Positions 28,842 to 38,792 of a stretch of 58,137 nucleotides of DNA are shown one piece after another; the stretch's first letter is position 1; each line of letters opens with the position of its first letter. This stretch comes from Streptomyces sp. AW19M42. Its GTDB lineage: Bacteria > Actinomycetota > Actinomycetes > Streptomycetales > Streptomycetaceae. The stretch covers positions 1 through 58,137 of the forward strand of contig CBRG010000147.1 of assembly GCA_000470535.1 (NCBI GenBank), in the 5' to 3' direction. The notes under the pieces are model-generated. The model was not told the DNA's origin. It did not search any database and was given only the letters and a program-made list of their open reading frames with translations. The position numbers and the translations under genes were made by a program.

Positions 28842-28917
28842 GAGGGGGGCGGGTGCGTCCCGTCCCCCTCACCACGCCCCGTAGAATTGACCCAACACCC
28901 GGCATGACCGCCGGGTG
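28842..28917 (+). other. Two hairpins between atpD and atpC
   Basis: A stem of about 12 bp (28842-28853 with 28859-28870) is followed by CACCCGGC/GCCGGGTG (28896-28903 with 28910-28917). They fill the 109-bp gap before the epsilon gene. They may lower atpC expression relative to atpD, or block mRNA decay. A TAGAAT at 28882 resembles a -10, but no -35 is convincing. Confidence 0.5.
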
Positions 28918-28936
28918 GTGACCCGAGGAGCCACCC

Positions 28937-29311
28937 TTGGCTGCTGAGCTGCACGTCGAGCTGGTCGCGGCGGACCGTAGTGTCTGGTCCGGCGAGGCCA
29001 CCCTGGTCGTCGCGCGCACCACGTCCGGCGACATCGGCGTCATGCCCGGTCACCAGCCGCTTCTGGGTGTGCTGGAATCGGGCCCGGTGACGATCCGTAC
29101 GAGCGATGGCTCCACCGTCATCGCCGCGGTGCACGGCGGTTTCATCTCGTTCGCGGACAACAAGCTCTCGCTGCTGGCGGAGATCGCCGAGCTGGCGGAC
29201 GAGATCGATGTCCAGCGCGCGGAGCGTGCGCTGGAGCGTGCGAAGTCGGACACGGACGGCGCCGCCGAGCGTCGTGCCGATGTGCGACTGCGTGCGGTGG
29301 CGGTGCACTAG
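28937..29311 (+). CDS. atpC: F0F1 ATP synthase subunit epsilon
   Basis: 124-aa regulatory subunit at the foot of the rotor. The N-terminal beta sandwich (ELHVELVAADRSVWSGEATLVVARTTSGDIGVMPGHQPLLG) is well conserved, and a short helical C-terminus rich in Glu, Arg and Ala follows. The start is TTG at 28937 behind CGAGGAG. It closes the atp operon. Confidence 0.95.
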   Translation: MAAELHVELVAADRSVWSGEATLVVARTTSGDIGVMPGHQPLLGVLESGPVTIRTSDGSTVIAAVHGGFISFADNKLSLLAEIAELADEIDVQRAERALERAKSDTDGAAERRADVRLRAVAVH

Positions 29312-29333
29312 CCACCCCGCGAAACGTCTTTAC

Positions 29334-29385
29334 CCTCAGCCGCGGCCCGAGCTGGAGACCTCTCCAGACCGTGTCGCGGCTGAGG
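29334..29385 (+). terminator. Terminator of the atp operon
   Basis: An 11-bp outer stem (29334-29344 with 29375-29385) contains an inner hairpin (29352-29358 with 29361-29367). It lies 22 bp after atpC and overlaps no gene. The next gene starts 60 bp later, so some read-through is possible. Confidence 0.6.
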
Positions 29386-29445
29386 CGATGCAGGTGCAGG
29401 TGAAGTTCGGGCGGTATCCGTTTACTCGATGACGCGAGGAGGTCG

Positions 29446-29898
29446 GTGAAGATGTTCCTCGCGCTGTGGGTGGGCGGGCTGGTCGTCGCACTGGTCGCGG
29501 TTGGTCTCTTCGTCTTCGGTCTGCGCCGGCGGCTGATTCAGCGCTCCGGCGGGACCTTCGACTGCAGCCTGCGCTGGAATGTGCCGGTGGAGCCCGATCT
29601 CTCCGGCAAGGGCTGGGTGTACGGCGTCGCCCGGTACAGCGGCGACAAGGTGAACTGGTTCCGGGTCTTCAGCTACTCCCCGCGTCCGCGCCGGGTGCTG
29701 GAGCGTTCCGCGATCGAGGTCGTCGCCCGCCGGATGCCGGAGGGCGAGGAGGAGCTCGCGCTTCTCTCCGACGCCATCGTGCTCGGCTGTCTCCACCGTG
29801 AGACCCGCCTGGAGCTGGCGATGAGCGAGGACGCGCTGACCGGTTTCCTCGCCTGGCTGGAAGCGGCGCCGCCCGGCCAGAGAGTCAATGTGGCGTAG
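29446..29898 (+). CDS. DUF2550 family membrane protein
   Basis: 150-aa protein with one N-terminal membrane segment (about residues 4-24, LWVGGLVVALVAVGLFVFGL), then a basic patch and a soluble C-terminal domain. The domain carries the DUF2550 pattern (GTFDCSLRW, GKGWVYGVARYSGDKVNWFRVFSYSPRPRRVLER). This family is actinobacterial and normally sits just after atpC, as here; its function is unknown. The start is GTG at 29446 behind GAGGAGG. The position suggests a link to the ATP synthase or the membrane, but no mechanism can be read. Confidence 0.9.
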   Translation: MKMFLALWVGGLVVALVAVGLFVFGLRRRLIQRSGGTFDCSLRWNVPVEPDLSGKGWVYGVARYSGDKVNWFRVFSYSPRPRRVLERSAIEVVARRMPEGEEELALLSDAIVLGCLHRETRLELAMSEDALTGFLAWLEAAPPGQRVNVA

Positions 29899-29914
29899 GG
29901 CCGCGCATACGAAA

Positions 29915-29949
29915 ACCGGGGAGACAGGGGGCGGACCTGTCTCCCCGGT
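29915..29949. terminator. Bidirectional terminator between DUF2550 gene and chiC
   Basis: A 14-bp perfect stem (29915-29928 with 29936-29949) is flanked by AAAA on the left and GCTTTT on the right, so it can work for both convergent genes. Confidence 0.9.
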
Positions 29950-29986
29950 GCTTTTCGGGGTCAAGCGGGATGTGGTGCGGCGGTGA

Positions 29987-31873
<1,887 letters not shown>

Positions 31874-31983
31874 CGGTGCTCCTGGGGTGAGGTCCGGACA
31901 AACGTGGATGGTCCGTCGACTGCAAACCCTGCGCCGCCCTGAGTGCGCCTTGTCTTGGCGTACTCACCGCAGTGTGTTCGGTG

Positions 31984-32025
31984 AGATTAGGAAGGTCTGG
32001 ACCAATCGTCAAGAGGTCCAGACCA
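31984..32025 (-). promoter_or_regulatory. chiC promoter with two chitinase/DasR-like boxes
   Basis: On the minus strand: -35 TTGACG (32007-32012), 17-bp spacer, -10 TAATCT (31984-31989). Two 12-bp boxes flank the -35: TGGTCTGGACCT (32014-32025) upstream and TGGTCCAGACCT (31993-32004) in the spacer. They are direct repeats 21 bp apart, two helical turns, and both resemble the DasR consensus TGGTCTAGACCA. A protein bound at the spacer box would cover RNA polymerase. Confidence 0.9.
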
Positions 32026-32052
32026 AAGATCGGAGTCCGCTCGGAGTAAACC

Positions 32053-32700
32053 TCAGATGCCCAACTCCTGTGCCAGTACCGCCGCCTGGGCCCGGCTGCG
32101 GAGTCCCAGCTTCCCCAGCACCCTGCTGACGTGCGTTTTCACCGTCGCCTCCGCCATCGAGAGCCGCACCGCGACCTCGGCGTTCGACAGCCCCTCACCG
32201 AGGCAGCCCAGCACCTCGCGCTCGCGCCGGGTGAGGGAGTCCAGCACCGCCAGGTCGGCGGTGTCCGGCGGCGCTGTGGTGGCACCGGCGAACTCCGCGA
32301 TCAGCCGGCGCGTCACCGCCGGGGCGATCAGGCCCTCGCCGCGCGCCACCGTGCGGATCGCTTCGAGCAGGCCGCGCGCCTCGGTGTCCTTCAGCAGGAA
32401 ACCCGACGCCCCGGCCCGCAGCGCGCCGAAGACGTACTCGTCCAGATCGAAGGTCGTCAGCACCAGCACATCCGCCAGCCCCTCCGAGACCACCTGCCGC
32501 GTCGCGGAGACCCCGTCCAGCCTGGGCATCGACACGTCCATCAGCACCAGATCGGGACGCAGCCCGCGGGCCAGACGCACCGCCGCCTCCCCGTCGCCGG
32601 CCTCCCCGACGACCTCGATGTCCGGTGCGCTGCCCAGGATGAGCACCAGACCCGCACGCACCGCCGACTGGTCCTCGGCCACCAGAACCCGGATGCTCAT
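32053..32700 (-). CDS. chiR: NarL/LuxR-family response regulator (ChiR type)
   Basis: 215-aa two-component regulator. The receiver domain (1-120) has Asp9/Glu9-Asp10 region AEDQ, phosphorylation site Asp55 in VLMDVSMPRLDG and Lys in LLKDTEARG. A LuxR-type helix-turn-helix (about 148-212) reads TRREREVLGCLGEGLSNAEVAVRLSMAEATVKTHVSRVLGKLGL. Its ATG overlaps the chiS stop (ATGA), so the pair is coupled. By position next to chiC it corresponds to S. coelicolor ChiR, reported to activate chiC; the target is inferred from that. Confidence 0.93.
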   Translation of the reverse strand: MSIRVLVAEDQSAVRAGLVLILGSAPDIEVVGEAGDGEAAVRLARGLRPDLVLMDVSMPRLDGVSATRQVVSEGLADVLVLTTFDLDEYVFGALRAGASGFLLKDTEARGLLEAIRTVARGEGLIAPAVTRRLIAEFAGATTAPPDTADLAVLDSLTRREREVLGCLGEGLSNAEVAVRLSMAEATVKTHVSRVLGKLGLRSRAQAAVLAQELGI

Positions 32701-33956
32701 GCCCTCACGCTTCCTTCCCCGACGGGCAGTTCGGCCCGTACACGCCAGGTCTTCGTTCCGCTCCCGGTGGATACCGGACCCGCCTCGAACTCCCCGCCGA
32801 GCAGCGCCACCCGCTCCCGCATCCCGGTCAGCCCGGCCCCGGAGCCGGGCGCGCGCGGACCGGGCCTGCTCCCGAGGACGCTGGTGACCTCCACCGTCAG
32901 CCGCCGCTCGTGCCGGCCCAGCCGGACCGTGACCGGCCCTGGCCCGGCGTGCTTGAGCGCGTTCGTCAGGGACTCCTGCACGATGCGGTACGCGGCCAGC
33001 TCGACCGGCGCCGGCAGCGGACCGGTTCCGGTGCGCAAGTCCTCCAGCACGCACGTCAGCCCGCTGGAGGCGGCGTTCGTACGGTGCTGCTCGATCAGGG
33101 CGTCCAGCGAGCCGAGCGTGGGCGAGGCGCTGGGGCCTGGATCCGCCGCGCCTGTGCGCAGCAGCCCGATCAGGCGGCGCATTTCGGCCAGACCGTCGAC
33201 GCTGTTCTCCCGGATGACGCCCAGGGCGTTCCGGGACGTCTCCTCATCGTCGATGGAGAGCGCGGCGGTGGAATGGATCGCGATCGCGGAGAGGTGGTTG
33301 GCCACCATGTCGTGCAGTTCGCGCGCCATCCGGGTCCGCTCGGCGGTCACCGCCTGCGCCCGGTCCATCTCGGCCAGCAGAGCCGTCTGGTCGGCGCGCA
33401 GCCGCTCGGTCTCGGCGGCTTCGCGGTGGTTGCGCACACTCACCCCGGTGAGGGCGGGCACGAACGAGACCAGTCCGGTGACGATGCCGATGAGCAGCGC
33501 CTCGGCCGTGCGGAACCAGGCCAGGAAGCCGACCGTGACGGTGACCGTGATCAGGAGGGTGGTCACCGGGATGCGCCGGGCGGCCGCCGGGGTGCCGTAC
33601 AGCACGGCGGCGTACATCACGTCGGTGTACAGCAGCACGGTCGCCAGGTTCCCGACCGTTAACTGGTCCATGACCAGCGCCAGGGAGCCGATGACCAAGG
33701 CGGTCTGCGGCGCGCTCCGGCGCAGCAGCGCCAGCGACGACATCACTGTGAGCGGGACCAGTTCGATCCCGGGCGCGTCGAGGGGCCGGCCGGTCTGCAT
33801 GCGCAGGCCGAGCAGCCACAGCACCACACCGCCGAGCAGGCCGGTGACCGCGATGAGGACGTCGTCGCGGTGGGGGCGGGGATGGATGAGCACCCTCCCA
33901 TCCAACACGGCGGGCCGTCGGCGGGCGTCCGTACCGGGAGTGAGCCGCGAGTACAT
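32697..33956 (-). CDS. chiS: Sensor histidine kinase (ChiS type)
   Basis: 419-aa membrane kinase. Five to six hydrophobic segments occupy about residues 30-172. A short coiled linker and a HisKA_3 domain with predicted phospho-His215 in MARELHDMVANHLSAIAIHS follow. The HATPase domain (about 310-415) has the N box ESLTNALKHAG and a glycine box GAGLTGMRER. It has no large extracellular sensor, so the signal is sensed in or near the membrane. The ATG at 33956 is chosen to start just before the first helix; no clear ribosome site is visible, so the start is less certain. It is coupled to chiR. Confidence 0.9.
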   Translation of the reverse strand: MYSRLTPGTDARRRPAVLDGRVLIHPRPHRDDVLIAVTGLLGGVVLWLLGLRMQTGRPLDAPGIELVPLTVMSSLALLRRSAPQTALVIGSLALVMDQLTVGNLATVLLYTDVMYAAVLYGTPAAARRIPVTTLLITVTVTVGFLAWFRTAEALLIGIVTGLVSFVPALTGVSVRNHREAAETERLRADQTALLAEMDRAQAVTAERTRMARELHDMVANHLSAIAIHSTAALSIDDEETSRNALGVIRENSVDGLAEMRRLIGLLRTGAADPGPSASPTLGSLDALIEQHRTNAASSGLTCVLEDLRTGTGPLPAPVELAAYRIVQESLTNALKHAGPGPVTVRLGRHERRLTVEVTSVLGSRPGPRAPGSGAGLTGMRERVALLGGEFEAGPVSTGSGTKTWRVRAELPVGEGSVRA

Positions 33957-34044
33957 CGAAGTATGCAGCGGCGGTTCGTCACTCCGGGCGACGACCGGGA
34001 GTGCCGGAGCGGGGACGCTGGAGGGGAGAGAAAGGAGCAGGACC

Positions 34045-34620
34045 GTGATCGTCACACTGATCGTTCTCTGCGAGATCGCCTTCTGGGTGCTGCTGGCCGG
34101 GGGGCTCACGCTGCGGTACGTGGCGAAGAAGCCGCGGCTCGGTGGCGTGGTGCTGCTGTGCGAGCCGCTGCTGGAGGTGATCCTGCTGGTGGTGACGGCC
34201 GTCGACCTGAAGAACGGTGCCGTTCCGGACTGGAAGCACGGGCTCGCCGCCGTCTACATCGGCTTCACGGTGGGCCTGGGCCACTCCACGATCCGCTGGG
34301 TCGACGCCCGGGTCGCCCACCGCTTCGCCGGCGGACCGCCCCCGGTGAAGCCGCCGAAGTACGGGATGGCGCGGGCGGTGCACGAATGGGGGGTGGCCGG
34401 GCGCTGGACGCTCGCCGCCGTGACGGCGCTGGCGCTGCTCCAGGGGGCGGTCTGGTACGTGCGAGGGGACGGGGACGTGACGTCGCTGCGGTCCTGGCAG
34501 CAGACGATGCTGTTCGTGATCGGGATCAACCTGGTGATCGCGGCGAGCTACACGGTGTTCCCGAAGCGGAGCCCCGAGCGGGAGCGGGACACGAAGCGAG
34601 CGCTGGGCCCGCCCGGGTGA
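34045..34620 (+). CDS. Conserved membrane protein of unknown function
   Basis: 191-aa protein with five predicted membrane helices: about residues 1-22, 33-55, 67-85, 113-132 and 147-168. A cytoplasmic loop rich in Pro and Lys (GGPPPVKPPKYGMA) lies between helices three and four. The tail is basic (KRSPERERDTKR). I recognise no enzymatic motif. GTG at 34045 follows AAAGGAG. It is divergent from chiS, with about 90 bp between starts, so the two may share a control region. It is convergent with the cobalamin adenosyltransferase gene. Confidence 0.85.
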   Translation: MIVTLIVLCEIAFWVLLAGGLTLRYVAKKPRLGGVVLLCEPLLEVILLVVTAVDLKNGAVPDWKHGLAAVYIGFTVGLGHSTIRWVDARVAHRFAGGPPPVKPPKYGMARAVHEWGVAGRWTLAAVTALALLQGAVWYVRGDGDVTSLRSWQQTMLFVIGINLVIAASYTVFPKRSPERERDTKRALGPPG

Positions 34621-34627
34621 GGTGTCG

Positions 34628-34645
34628 TCAATCGCCGGACGGGCT
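34628..34645 (+). repeat. Dispersed Streptomyces repeat, copy 1
   Basis: TCAATCGCCGGACGGGCT, identical to the copies at 41899 and 41970. It lies 8 bp after the membrane-protein stop, between two convergent genes. This copy lacks the right hairpin arm, so it looks truncated. Confidence 0.85.
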
Positions 34646-34669
34646 CGGTGGTGCCGGGCGGGCTTGGTC

Positions 34670-35242
34670 CTACCGTTCGCCGCCCGGCACCCACAGCACG
34701 TCGCCGAGCTCCTTGTTCGCCACCCGGGCGAGGATGAACAGCAGGTCGGAGAGTCGGTTGAGATACGTCGCCGTCAGGGCGTTCATCACCTCGCCGTGTA
34801 CCTCGAACGCCGCCCAGGTGGAGCGCTCGGCGCGCCGGACCACCGTGCACGCCTGGTGCAGCAGGGCCGCGCCCGGTGTGCCGCCCGGCAGGATGAAGCT
34901 GCGGAGCTTCTCTACCTGCTCCAGGAAGTGGTCGCAGTCCGCCTCCAGCTTGTCGATGTAGAACTGCTCGACGCGCAGCGGCGGGTACTCGGGTGCCTCG
35001 ACGACGGGCGTCGACAGGTCGGCGCCCACGTCGAACAGGTCGTTCTGCACGCGGACGAGGACCTTCACGACGTCGTCGCTCAGCTGACCGAGCGCGATCG
35101 CCGTACCGATGACCGCGTTGGCCTCGTTGGTGTCGGCGTACGCGGAGATCCGCAGATCGGTCTTGGCGGTCCGGCTCATGTCGCCGAGGGCGGTGGTGCC
35201 CTGGTCGCCGGTGCGGGTGTAGATGCGCGTCAGATTGACCAT
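34670..35242 (-). CDS. Cob(I)yrinic acid a,c-diamide adenosyltransferase (PduO type)
   Basis: 190-aa ATP:corrinoid adenosyltransferase that makes adenosylcobalamin. The N-terminal signature RIYTRTGDQGTTALG, the ARISAYAD-like segment (LRISAYADTNEANAVIG) and the C-terminal LNRLSDLLFILAR are those of the PduO trimeric family. The product is the cofactor of methylmalonyl-CoA mutase, whose epimerase and MeaB-type partner are encoded at the other end of this window. The ATG at 35242 fits the family start. It lies alone between a dispersed repeat and a terminator. Confidence 0.94.
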   Translation of the reverse strand: MVNLTRIYTRTGDQGTTALGDMSRTAKTDLRISAYADTNEANAVIGTAIALGQLSDDVVKVLVRVQNDLFDVGADLSTPVVEAPEYPPLRVEQFYIDKLEADCDHFLEQVEKLRSFILPGGTPGAALLHQACTVVRRAERSTWAAFEVHGEVMNALTATYLNRLSDLLFILARVANKELGDVLWVPGGER

Positions 35243-35253
35243 GCGGTCAGCCT

Positions 35254-35307
35254 AGGGCCTGTGTGGGGTTGTCCCGTGGTGCCGCGGGACAACCCTTCAC
35301 AGGCCCT
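35254..35307 (-). terminator. Long terminator hairpin after ABC permease
   Basis: A total of 21 bp: outer arms AGGGCCTGTG/CACAGGCCCT (35254-35263 with 35298-35307) and inner arms GGGTTGTCCCG/CGGGACAACCC (35266-35276 with 35285-35295), separated by a 2x2 internal loop. It lies directly after the permease stop and 11 bp upstream of the adenosyltransferase start. Confidence 0.85.
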
Positions 35308-35309
35308 GG

Positions 35310-36059
35310 TTACGCCCCGGCCCTCCGGAAGACCCGTGTGCCCACCGTCACGGCGAGCGCCGCCAGTCCGAGGGCGACCAGCACCCCGTACAGCATGTGC
35401 GCGGTGGCGTACGAGCCGATGTACGCGTCCCGTACCGCGTCCACGAGATAGCGGAACGGCGTGAAGTGGGAGAGCACGTCCAGCCACGCCGGCCCCAGGG
35501 TCATCGGCAGCATCAGGCCGGAGAGCAGCATGGCCGGCATGGTGAGCGAGTTGATCACCGGGCCGAACTCCTGCGGCGTGTTCACCTTCATGGCCAGGGC
35601 GTACGAGAGCGAGGCCAGCGAGACCGTCAGCAGACCGACGAACGCGAAGCCGATCAGCACTCCGGGCAGCGGTGCCCGCAGACCCATGAGCAGGGCTGCC
35701 AGGACCAGCAGCACCGCCTGGAACAGGAACAGCAGGGTGTCCCGCAGCACTCGCCCCAGCAGCAGCGCCGGCCGGCTGACCGGCGTCACCCGCATCCGCT
35801 CCACCACCCCGGTCGATTTGTCGATGATGATGGCGAACCCGCAGAACGAGGCGCCGAACAGGCCGAGCTGGAGCAGCAGGCCGGGGACCAGAATCTGCCA
35901 GGAGTCACCGGATCTGCCGAGCGGCAGGCCGGTGAGCAGTGGGCCGAAGAGGAGCAGGTACAGCAGCGGCATGAGGATGCCGAAGAGGATCTGGAACTTC
36001 GAGCGCAGGGTCTGCCGGGCGTACCGCCCGAAGATCAGCGCGGTGTCGTGGAGAAGCAT
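35310..36059 (-). CDS. ABC-2 type permease (DrrB-like)
   Basis: 249-aa integral membrane protein with six predicted helices of the ABC2_membrane family. The N-terminal amphipathic start (TALIFGRYARQTLRSKFQILFGILMPLLYLLLFG) and the C-terminal SHFTPFRYLVDAVRDAYIG are typical of DrrB/NodJ-type exporters. It follows its ATPase gene by 12 bp. The pair probably exports a drug or lipid; the substrate is unknown. Confidence 0.92.
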   Translation of the reverse strand: MLLHDTALIFGRYARQTLRSKFQILFGILMPLLYLLLFGPLLTGLPLGRSGDSWQILVPGLLLQLGLFGASFCGFAIIIDKSTGVVERMRVTPVSRPALLLGRVLRDTLLFLFQAVLLVLAALLMGLRAPLPGVLIGFAFVGLLTVSLASLSYALAMKVNTPQEFGPVINSLTMPAMLLSGLMLPMTLGPAWLDVLSHFTPFRYLVDAVRDAYIGSYATAHMLYGVLVALGLAALAVTVGTRVFRRAGA

Positions 36060-36071
36060 CGGGTTCGGTTC

Positions 36072-36851
36072 CTAAACGGCGACGGGAGCGGTGTCGGCGG
36101 CGGGGGCGCGGCCGGTGATCGCGAGGAAGGCCTCCTGGAGCGAGGCGGCGGGGGAGCCCGTGTGGCGGGTCTTCAGCGCGGTCGGCGTGCCCTGCGCCAC
36201 CACCAGGCCGCCGTCGATCACGACCAGCCGGTCGGCGAGGGCGTCCGCCTCGTCGAGGTAGTGGGTGGTGAGCACGACGGTGGTGCCGTACTCGTCGCGC
36301 AGCCGCCGCACCAGGTTCCACAGATCGGCGCGGCTGCCCGGGTCGAGGCCGGTGGTCGGCTCGTCGAGGAAGAGCAGCGGCGGGCGGTGGGTGAGTCCCA
36401 TCGCGATGTCGAGCCGTCGGCGCTGGCCCCCGGAGAGCGAGGCCGTCCTCCGGTCGAGCAGCTCCGACAGGCCCAGCTCCCCGGCCAGCTCCGCGGTGCG
36501 GGCGACCGCCGCGGCCTTGCCGAGCCGGTACATCCGGCCCTGGGTGACCAGCTCCTCCCGCACCGTGATGTGCGGGTCCACCCCGCCGGACTGGGCGACG
36601 TACCCGCAGTTCTCCCGCACGCCCGCCGGGTCCGCGACGAGGTCGTGGCCGGCGACGGTGGCGGCGCCGCCGGTGGGGGCGAGCAGCGTGGTGAGCATGC
36701 GCAGGGTGGTGGTCTTGCCCGCTCCGTTGGGGCCGAGCATCCCGATGATCTCGCCGGCCGCGACCGTCAGATCGACGGAGCGTACGGCCTGGACCGGACC
36801 GGCCTTGGTGTCGAAGGTCCGGGCGAGCCCGGCCGTGCTGATGATTGGCAT
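36072..36851 (-). CDS. ABC transporter ATP-binding protein (DrrA-like)
   Basis: 259-aa ATPase. Walker A is GPNGAGKTTT, the Q-loop is VAQSGG, the signature is LSGGQRRRLDIA, Walker B is LLFLDEPTTGLD and the switch His is in LTTHYLDEA. The C-terminal tail (PAASLQEAFLAITG) matches the DrrA drug-resistance group. ATG at 36851 is chosen because the conserved region begins 6 residues later; upstream is an AT-rich operator region without a strong ribosome site, so a leaderless or GTG start is possible. It is divergent from a TetR gene that probably represses it. Confidence 0.92.
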   Translation of the reverse strand: MPIISTAGLARTFDTKAGPVQAVRSVDLTVAAGEIIGMLGPNGAGKTTTLRMLTTLLAPTGGAATVAGHDLVADPAGVRENCGYVAQSGGVDPHITVREELVTQGRMYRLGKAAAVARTAELAGELGLSELLDRRTASLSGGQRRRLDIAMGLTHRPPLLFLDEPTTGLDPGSRADLWNLVRRLRDEYGTTVVLTTHYLDEADALADRLVVIDGGLVVAQGTPTALKTRHTGSPAASLQEAFLAITGRAPAADTAPVAV

Positions 36852-36869
36852 AGCGACCACAAAAACAGA

Positions 36870-36891
36870 GTCAGTGAAAAATTGCAATGAC
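36870..36891. promoter_or_regulatory. Putative TetR operator between ABC exporter and regulator
   Basis: A 22-bp imperfect palindrome with half-sites GTCATTGCAA and GTCAGTGAAA (8 of 10 positions shared). It lies in an unusually AT-rich patch (36855-36905) between the divergent starts, 19 bp before the ATPase ATG and 43 bp before the TetR ATG. The size fits a TetR dimer site. Confidence 0.6.
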
Positions 36892-36933
36892 ACCAAATAT
36901 TCATGAGCCCCAGGAAGGATCTAGGGTGGGGGC

Positions 36934-37575
36934 ATGGCTGAGGGACTCAGGGAGCGCAAGAAGCGCCAGACCAGGCAGCACCTCTCGGACGTGGCCACCG
37001 GTCTCTTCCTCGAACGGGGCTTCGACGCGGTCACCATCGCGGAGGTCGCCCAAGCCGCCGACGTCTCGGTGAACACGGTCTACAACTACTTCCCGACCAA
37101 GGAGGACCTCTTCCTGGACCGCAGCAGCGGCATCGTCGACCGGCTCTCGCGGTACGTCCGGGGCCGGGACGGGGGCGAGTCCGCCGCCGATGCCGTCCTG
37201 CGCGAACTGCGCATCCAGGTGGAGAGCGTGTCGCCCACCGTCGGCCTGATGGAGGGGTACGAGAGCTTCATGCGGGTCATCGAGGGCGCCGACGGCCTCA
37301 AGGCGCGCCTCTGGCACGTACAGCAGGAGGCTCTCCTGCGTCTGGAGGCGACGCTCCTGGAGGAGTCGGGCGCGGAGCCCGGGGACCCGGTCCCGGTTCT
37401 GGTGGCCGGTCAGCTCTCCTGGGTGCACGGCACGCTCATGGGGTACATCGGACGCGAGATGGTCGCGGGCCGCAGGGCCGCCGAGGTGTCCAGGGATGCC
37501 CTCGTCCTGCTCGACGACATCGAGGACCTGCTGGGCGAAAAGGTGCTCAACTACGCCCGGCGCGCCGCCGAATGA
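36934..37575 (+). CDS. TetR/AcrR family transcriptional regulator
   Basis: 213-aa repressor. The N-terminal TetR helix-turn-helix (about residues 9-55) reads RQTRQHLSDVATGLFLERGFDAVTIAEVAQAADVSVNTVYNYFPTKEDLF in pattern, with the classic VNTVYNYF recognition helix. The C-terminal ligand domain is helical and specific to no known drug that I recognise. It is divergent from the DrrAB-like exporter with a palindrome between them, the standard arrangement for a drug-induced pump. Confidence 0.93.
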   Translation: MAEGLRERKKRQTRQHLSDVATGLFLERGFDAVTIAEVAQAADVSVNTVYNYFPTKEDLFLDRSSGIVDRLSRYVRGRDGGESAADAVLRELRIQVESVSPTVGLMEGYESFMRVIEGADGLKARLWHVQQEALLRLEATLLEESGAEPGDPVPVLVAGQLSWVHGTLMGYIGREMVAGRRAAEVSRDALVLLDDIEDLLGEKVLNYARRAAE

Positions 37576-37705
37576 CGCATCGCGGTGTGATGTCCGTCAT
37601 TTGAGACGTGACGCGCATCTCTTCGCCGCCCCAGCGCCCCTCACGGGGACTAACCTCCGCCGGAGAGCATGGAACAGGAACCGGATGGAAAGCAGGGGTG
37701 CCGAC

Positions 37706-38554
37706 GTGGCCAGGAAGCTCGCCGTTATCGGAGCCGGACTCATGGGGTCCGGCATCGCGCAGGTCTCCGCCCAGGCGGGCTGGAATGTCGTGCTGCGCGA
37801 TGTCACCGACGCGGCTCTGAACCGGGGCCGTGACGGCATCAGGGCTTCCTACGACAAGTTCGTCTCCAAGGGCAAGCTCGCGGCGGCCGACGCCGAGGCC
37901 GCGCTCGGCCGCATCACGACGACCACCGATCTCGACGCGGTCGCGGACGCGGACGTCGTCGTCGAGGCCGTCTTCGAGAAGCTGGAGGTGAAGCACGAGA
38001 TCTTCCGGGCCCTCGACAAGATCGTCCGCGACGACGCCGTGCTCGCCTCCAACACCTCCGCCATCCCGATCACCAAGATCGCGGCCGTGACCGAGCGCCC
38101 GGAGCGCGTCGTCGGTGTGCACTTCTTCTCGCCGGTCCCGATGATGCAGCTCTGCGAGCTGGTACGCGGCTACAAGACGAGCGACGAAACCCTGGCCACC
38201 GCACGCGAGTTCGCCGAGTCGGTCGGCAAGACCTGCATCGTGGTCAACCGCGACGTGGCCGGATTCGTTACCACCCGGCTGATCTCGGCACTGGTCGTCG
38301 AGGCCGCCAAGCTGTACGAGTCGGGCGTCGCCTCTGCCGAGGACATCGATATCGCCTGCAAGCTCGGTTTCGGCCACGCCATGGGCCCGCTCGCCACCGC
38401 GGACCTGACCGGCGTCGACATCCTGCTGCACGCTACCGGCAACATCTACACCGAGTCCCAGGACGAGAAGTTCGCCGCTCCGGAGCTGATGCGCCGGATG
38501 GTCGATGCAGGTGACATCGGCCGCAAGAGCGGGCAGGGTTTTTACACCTACTGA
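37706..38554 (+). CDS. 3-hydroxybutyryl-CoA dehydrogenase
   Basis: 282-aa NAD(P)-dependent enzyme that interconverts 3-hydroxybutyryl-CoA and acetoacetyl-CoA. The Rossmann domain starts at once (KLAVIGAGLMGSGIAQVSA). The catalytic region includes ASNTSAIPITKIA, GVHFFSPVPMMQLCELV with the catalytic His, and VNRDVAGFVTTRL. The end is RKSGQGFYTY, as usual. GTG at 37706 gives the family N-terminus with AGGGG 9 nt upstream; ATG at 37685 would add seven residues. It may supply four-carbon units for the ethylmalonyl-CoA pathway or for polyhydroxybutyrate; that choice is inference. Confidence 0.94.
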   Translation: MARKLAVIGAGLMGSGIAQVSAQAGWNVVLRDVTDAALNRGRDGIRASYDKFVSKGKLAAADAEAALGRITTTTDLDAVADADVVVEAVFEKLEVKHEIFRALDKIVRDDAVLASNTSAIPITKIAAVTERPERVVGVHFFSPVPMMQLCELVRGYKTSDETLATAREFAESVGKTCIVVNRDVAGFVTTRLISALVVEAAKLYESGVASAEDIDIACKLGFGHAMGPLATADLTGVDILLHATGNIYTESQDEKFAAPELMRRMVDAGDIGRKSGQGFYTY

Positions 38555-38565
38555 TCGTTTCTGGT

Positions 38566-38603
38566 CCTCCGGCGCCTGATCTGCCGTCAATCAGGCCCGG
38601 AGG
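38566..38603 (+). terminator. Terminator after 3-hydroxybutyryl-CoA dehydrogenase
   Basis: Arms 38566-38580 and 38590-38603 give 14 bp with one bulged C: CCTCCGG/CCGGAGG plus GCCTGAT/ATCAGGC. It lies 11 bp past the stop. Confidence 0.8.
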
Positions 38604-38792
38604 CCCGGGGGGTCGCCCCCGGAACCAGTGGATCCACAGGGGGATCCGCGGCGGGCCCGAGTCACTCCACGGAGTGAATTCGGTATCGGTTCGCTTACAG
38701 ACGGCAACTTCCCTGTCTCTGTCGCAGTCAGTTGGGGCAGAGGCAGTTTCAGACAGACGGACCTTGCTACGGAGCATTCCAGGGGAGCGCAT

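Noticed and set aside
28882..28887. Internal promoter TAGAAT before atpC
   Set aside because: No acceptable -35 element lies 16-19 bp upstream.
29446..29898. DUF2550 gene as a tenth ATP synthase subunit
   Set aside because: It lies after the operon terminator and matches no known F-type subunit; association is by position only.
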